Assembly (NCBI GenBank): GCA_037179335.1
Contig: JAKZHN010000048.1
Coordinates: forward strand, 177,858-241,857
Length of the DNA stretch: 64,000 nt
Source: Cyclaneusma minus
Lineage: Eukaryota; Ascomycota; Leotiomycetes; Marthamycetales; Marthamycetaceae
Direction of reading: 5' to 3'
Positions 60,701 to 64,000 of this stretch are shown here, in pieces. The position numbers and the translations under genes are program-made. Position 1 is the stretch's first letter; each line of letters begins with the position of its first letter. The notes below the pieces were generated by a model. The model saw only the letters and a program-made list of their open reading frames with translations, did no database searches and was not told where the DNA came from.

Positions 60701-63150
60701 ATATAAAATATCTGATTAAATATAATAAAATCTAATTTAAAATAATTTTAAAATATTGCCAAAGCATTGCTAGCTTTTTTTAAATTAGGGTATAAATAGG
60801 GCAAATTTACTATAATATAAAATTTAGAAATTTAAAATAATAGTTTTAGGGCTTATATTTAAAAAGATGGTAAAAGGCTTATTTGCTAAAAAATTTAATT
60901 TAGCGTCTATAATATTTAGATATACGAAATTGTATTTTTGTTTTTTATTTTTATTTTTTTAATGCTTTATTAATTTTTTTAATTAATATAGCAAAAATTT
61001 GAGTTTTGGTTTTTTTGGCCCAGTAAATATAATGAGCAAAAGCTGGGGCATTAATAATATAAATTTAAATAGGCTTTGCTAAGCAACAGCATTGAAAATT
61101 TTGATTTATTATTAAAAAAAATAGATTTAGGGCTTTAGTTTTTTAGGAAATGTTTAAAAAATATTAAAATAATCTTTTTTGCCCTTTTTTTAAATTTTTA
61201 ATGCTATAATTAATAGGCTATTTATTTTTTAAAAATGCAAAATTTAGGAAATGGTTTTGGAAAAAATTTAATAAATAAAGGAAAAGCTAATAAACCCAAG
61301 GAACTTTTAAATAATTGCAAGCAAATAGCTAGGTGTTATTTAAAAATGGCTTTAGGGAATAAAATAAAAATATTTATATTGTTATTTTATTTTATAATAT
61401 TATTTTTAATTTAATTTAGCAGTATTTTTTATATACTAGGCTATTGAGATATGCGTGAAAAATCTTATTATTATTTAAAAAATTAGTAAAAAAATATTTA
61501 TTTAATGGCCTTTTTATAATTTCAAATAAAAAAAGTTTGTTTAATTAGATAAAAAATAGCAATATTGCTTTTGCTATTTTTGTTAGGGTAAAAATAAATT
61601 TGGAATATAAAATTTAAATTTGTAAAAAAGTTTTAAGCCTGGGAGGCCTATATTGGATATTTTTAAAAAATGGAAATTCTTTAAATATAAAAAAGGCCGG
61701 TTTTTTAATGCATTAGAAATTCAATATATTATTTTATTATATAGGGAATTTATATTAAATAGCCTTTATATAATTATAATGGCCAAATAAATGGATTTTA
61801 TTAATAGCGTTATTAATTATCATATTATGCAATTGTTTTTAAAATTATATTATAATATCCCAAATTAAAAATTATATAAAAAATAAAAAATAACTAATAG
61901 TTTTAAATTTAAAGTTGGAAATAAAAAGCTTGAATAATAAATATAAGGGTATAGCTATTAAAAGCTGCTATTAAAATAAGTTTATATAGAATAATAAAAT
62001 CTAAATTATTATATTAAATAAATTGCGCTATACTAAAATGGTTAATAAAGTTTTCTGTATTTGCTTTTATATTTACTAAATTATTAATAATAAATGATTT
62101 TGCACTTTTTAAAATAATAAGAATAATAAAGGAATTAATAGCCAAATATAGGGTATTTTTAAAAAAATAGGCAAATATTAATATTATATATATTAAATTG
62201 TCAAATGCAATTTTATTGGCAATTAGGTATTTTCCAATTTAGCAGCTAAAGCAATAATCGTTTTTAGCAGTATTTATTTTTATTAATTCTTCTTTTTAGG
62301 CTTTTCCGGCTTTTTATTATTTGTATTATAATTAATGGTATTAGTTTTTTTGAAAAATTTGGGTGTATTTTAGTATAATATTTATATTTGCTATATTTAA
62401 GATATTTACGGGTTTTGAAGCTAATAGGTGTTAGAAAAATATTTGGAAAAAAGCTTAGGGGCAAAACAAATTTAAACAAATTAAAAATTGGGGGTATTAA
62501 TAAAAAGAATAAAGGCCGGAATAGCTATGCATTTGGTATTTCTGGTAAATAGCGTCCGGTTGTTTTCTATTTAGCGGTAATAATTAGCAGCTTTAAAAAG
62601 GGTTTCAAGTTAAAAGCCTATTATAGCTTTTGAAAAATTAGTATTAATTTTATTTAGCTTTAAGTTATTTAATTTTTCTATTAATAATTATTTTAATTAT
62701 AACTATTTATTTAATGGAAATTAAATTTACTCCGGATGAACGTTTAATTATTTATTAAATTACGTTATTTAAATATAAAGTAATTTTTTTAGCTATAGCT
62801 GCTTTATAACGCTAGCTATAAATTGGATTATTTACAATTTTTTTATATATTTGCGAAATTTTAATGCTATAAAATTTTATTGCTAAAAAGCATTTTTAAA
62901 ATTAAATTAAATTAAATTAAATTGGTGGAAAAGAAAGTGAGATATTTATACAAAAGGAAAAAAAGGAGTTTAATTGCTATAATTTAAAGAATTTGGGCAA
63001 ATGAAAATATGCTTTATCCGTTTGCTTAATTAAGGAAAAAGCTTATTATTTATTATTATTTAATATATTTCTATTTAAATTATCATTAATTATATTATAG
63101 GTATTACCTTTTTTGGAAATTAAATAGTAATTTATAATATATTAAATATT

Positions 63151-63815
63151 AGAGTTTACACTGTTTATAATCCTAGTCCCATTTTTAAGCTCGCCAATAA
63201 CCCTGTGTTTTTGAATTTAAAAGCCCATATTTTGGAAATCTTGATTTTTTCCAAATTTCGCCGTTTCCAGCTTTAATATAAATTGTTTATTTTTCTTCCA
63301 TTCTTTTTTTTTACTGCTTTCGCAATTCGTATTAAGCTCGAGCATAGCAAAGGATAGGCGAGCGGAGCAAGCCGGTAATATAGCGGGAAATTTAAATAGC
63401 ACTAAAGTTTTTTGCTCCCTACCGCCAAGCCTCGTATACCAAGCAAAGCAAAGCCAGCTAATAGAGTAATTTAGTAAAATAATTCGCGGAGCAATTTGCG
63501 GAATAATTTGATGAAGCAATCCGGCGAAATAAAGCAAAGCAAAGCTATTTAGCAAAAGTAATTAAATTAGATAATAAATTAAAAAAATCTTTAATAAATA
63601 GCAAAAGGGAATTTAAACAAATTTAAAACAAACAAATTAGGCTTAGCGCTGGCCTAATTCGCTCACCGCCCTATCTTTCCGGCCAGCAAATACCAAATTC
63701 GCTATCCAAAACCCTAATCGCAAAACTAACCAGCGCATTAGGAACTAGGGGTAAAGTGCGTGAAAAAAAAAAAAGAAAATAAAATCAATAAAAAACATAT
63801 AAAACAAAAACGGAG
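63151..63815. other. Telomere-proximal subtelomeric sequence
   Basis: About 650 bp less AT-converted than the block before it. It contains scattered gcaaagc, gcggagcaa and similar short words (63,355-63,545), a more GC-balanced part (63,645-63,755) and an A-rich stretch just before the telomere. A 112-codon open frame (63,217-63,555, minus) shows no domain. It could be part of a shared subtelomeric repeat, which only comparison with other chromosome ends would show. No RecQ-type telomere-linked helicase is visible. Confidence 0.5.
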
Positions 63816-64000
63816 TTAGAGTTAGGGTTAGGGTTAGGGTTAGGGTTAGGGTTAGGGTTAGGGTTAGGGTTAGAGTTAGGGTTAGGGTTAGGGTTAGGGT
63901 TAGGGTTAGGGTTAGGGTTAGGGTTAGGGTTAGGGTTAGGGTTAGGGTTAGGGTTAGGGTTAGGGTTAGGGTTAGGGTTAGGGTTAGGGTTAGGGTTAGG
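63816..64000 (+). repeat. Telomere, (TTAGGG)n
   Basis: About 31 head-to-tail TTAGGG hexamers running to the last base of the window, G-rich strand on the plus strand, so this is a right chromosome end. Two variant hexamers TTAGAG occur, the first unit (63,816) and 63,870-63,875. Confidence 0.98.

Larger units (their letters stand above)
57620..63150 (-). mobile_element. RIP-degraded Ty3/gypsy relic in the subtelomere, minus orientation
   Basis: AT-rich block between the MFS flank and the telomere-proximal sequence. On the minus strand the order is reverse transcriptase (~60,460-60,700), RNase H connection (~60,060-60,165) and integrase (~58,800-58,895). That is the gypsy order read from right to left, so gag should lie around 61.5-62.9 kb. 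An uninterrupted 71-codon Lys/Ile-rich stretch at 62,264-62,479 may be gag-derived. No LTR pair or target duplication could be found, so the borders are compositional and the element may be truncated or composite. A short (attaa)n run lies at 62,898-62,922. Confidence 0.75.

Noticed and set aside
57620..63150. LTR pair bounding the subtelomeric gypsy relic
   Set aside because: I compared the block ends by eye; only short matches such as tatagctgcttta were found, which do not extend.
63217..63555. 112-codon minus-strand frame near the telomere, possible helicase fragment
   Set aside because: No helicase motif could be recognised, so it is left as unexplained subtelomeric sequence.

Overview
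This window is the right end of a chromosome of a filamentous ascomycete (Pezizomycotina-type). The evidence is short GT-AG introns (mostly 46-64 bp), fungal gene families (class III chitinase, HOL1/DHA1-like MFS transporter, F-box-like protein, DUF7514-like protein), a terminal TTAGGG array reading out to base 64000, and large AT-rich blocks full of C-to-T and G-to-A changes, the mark of repeat-induced point mutation (RIP). The species cannot be named from this.

Layout. (1) Gene island, 1 to about 11,800, with normal base composition: the 3' part of a COG0523/CobW-type GTPase (+), a GH18 chitinase with a frame-broken Ser/Thr repeat region (-), a 6-phosphogluconate dehydrogenase (-), an NAD(P)-dependent aldehyde dehydrogenase (-) and a DUF7514-like protein (+). 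(2) AT-rich block, 11,814-44,548. This is not amorphous: it is one LTR retrotransposon insertion with 160-bp LTRs and a perfect 5-bp target duplication (CCTTC). At least three more LTR elements are nested inside, each with its own LTR pair and 5-bp duplication: a Ty1/copia element (15,694-23,014, +) and two copies of one Ty3/gypsy family in opposite orientation (23,421-30,105, - and 34,302-40,871, +). (3) Gene island, 44,549 to about 57,600: an MDR-family reductase (+), a zinc alcohol/formaldehyde dehydrogenase (+), an F-box-like protein (+) and an MFS transporter (-), all apparently intact. (4) AT-rich block, about 57,620-63,150: a RIP-degraded Ty3/gypsy relic on the minus strand, with readable integrase, reverse transcriptase and RNase H stretches. 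(5) About 650 bp of subtelomeric sequence, then about 31 telomere hexamers from 63,816.

How the parts relate. The outer retrotransposon landed between a TATA-like element (11,703-11,710) and the start codon (44,632) of the MDR reductase gene. Left and right island were once contiguous, and that gene's promoter now lies about 33 kb from its coding region. Several genes encode central redox enzymes (6PGDH, ALDH, MDR, Zn-ADH), and a transporter lies nearby. No PKS, NRPS, terpene cyclase or cluster regulator is visible, so I do not call a secondary-metabolite cluster. Within every LTR pair the mutation pattern is polar: the half facing the element interior is RIP-mutated and the outer half is spared.
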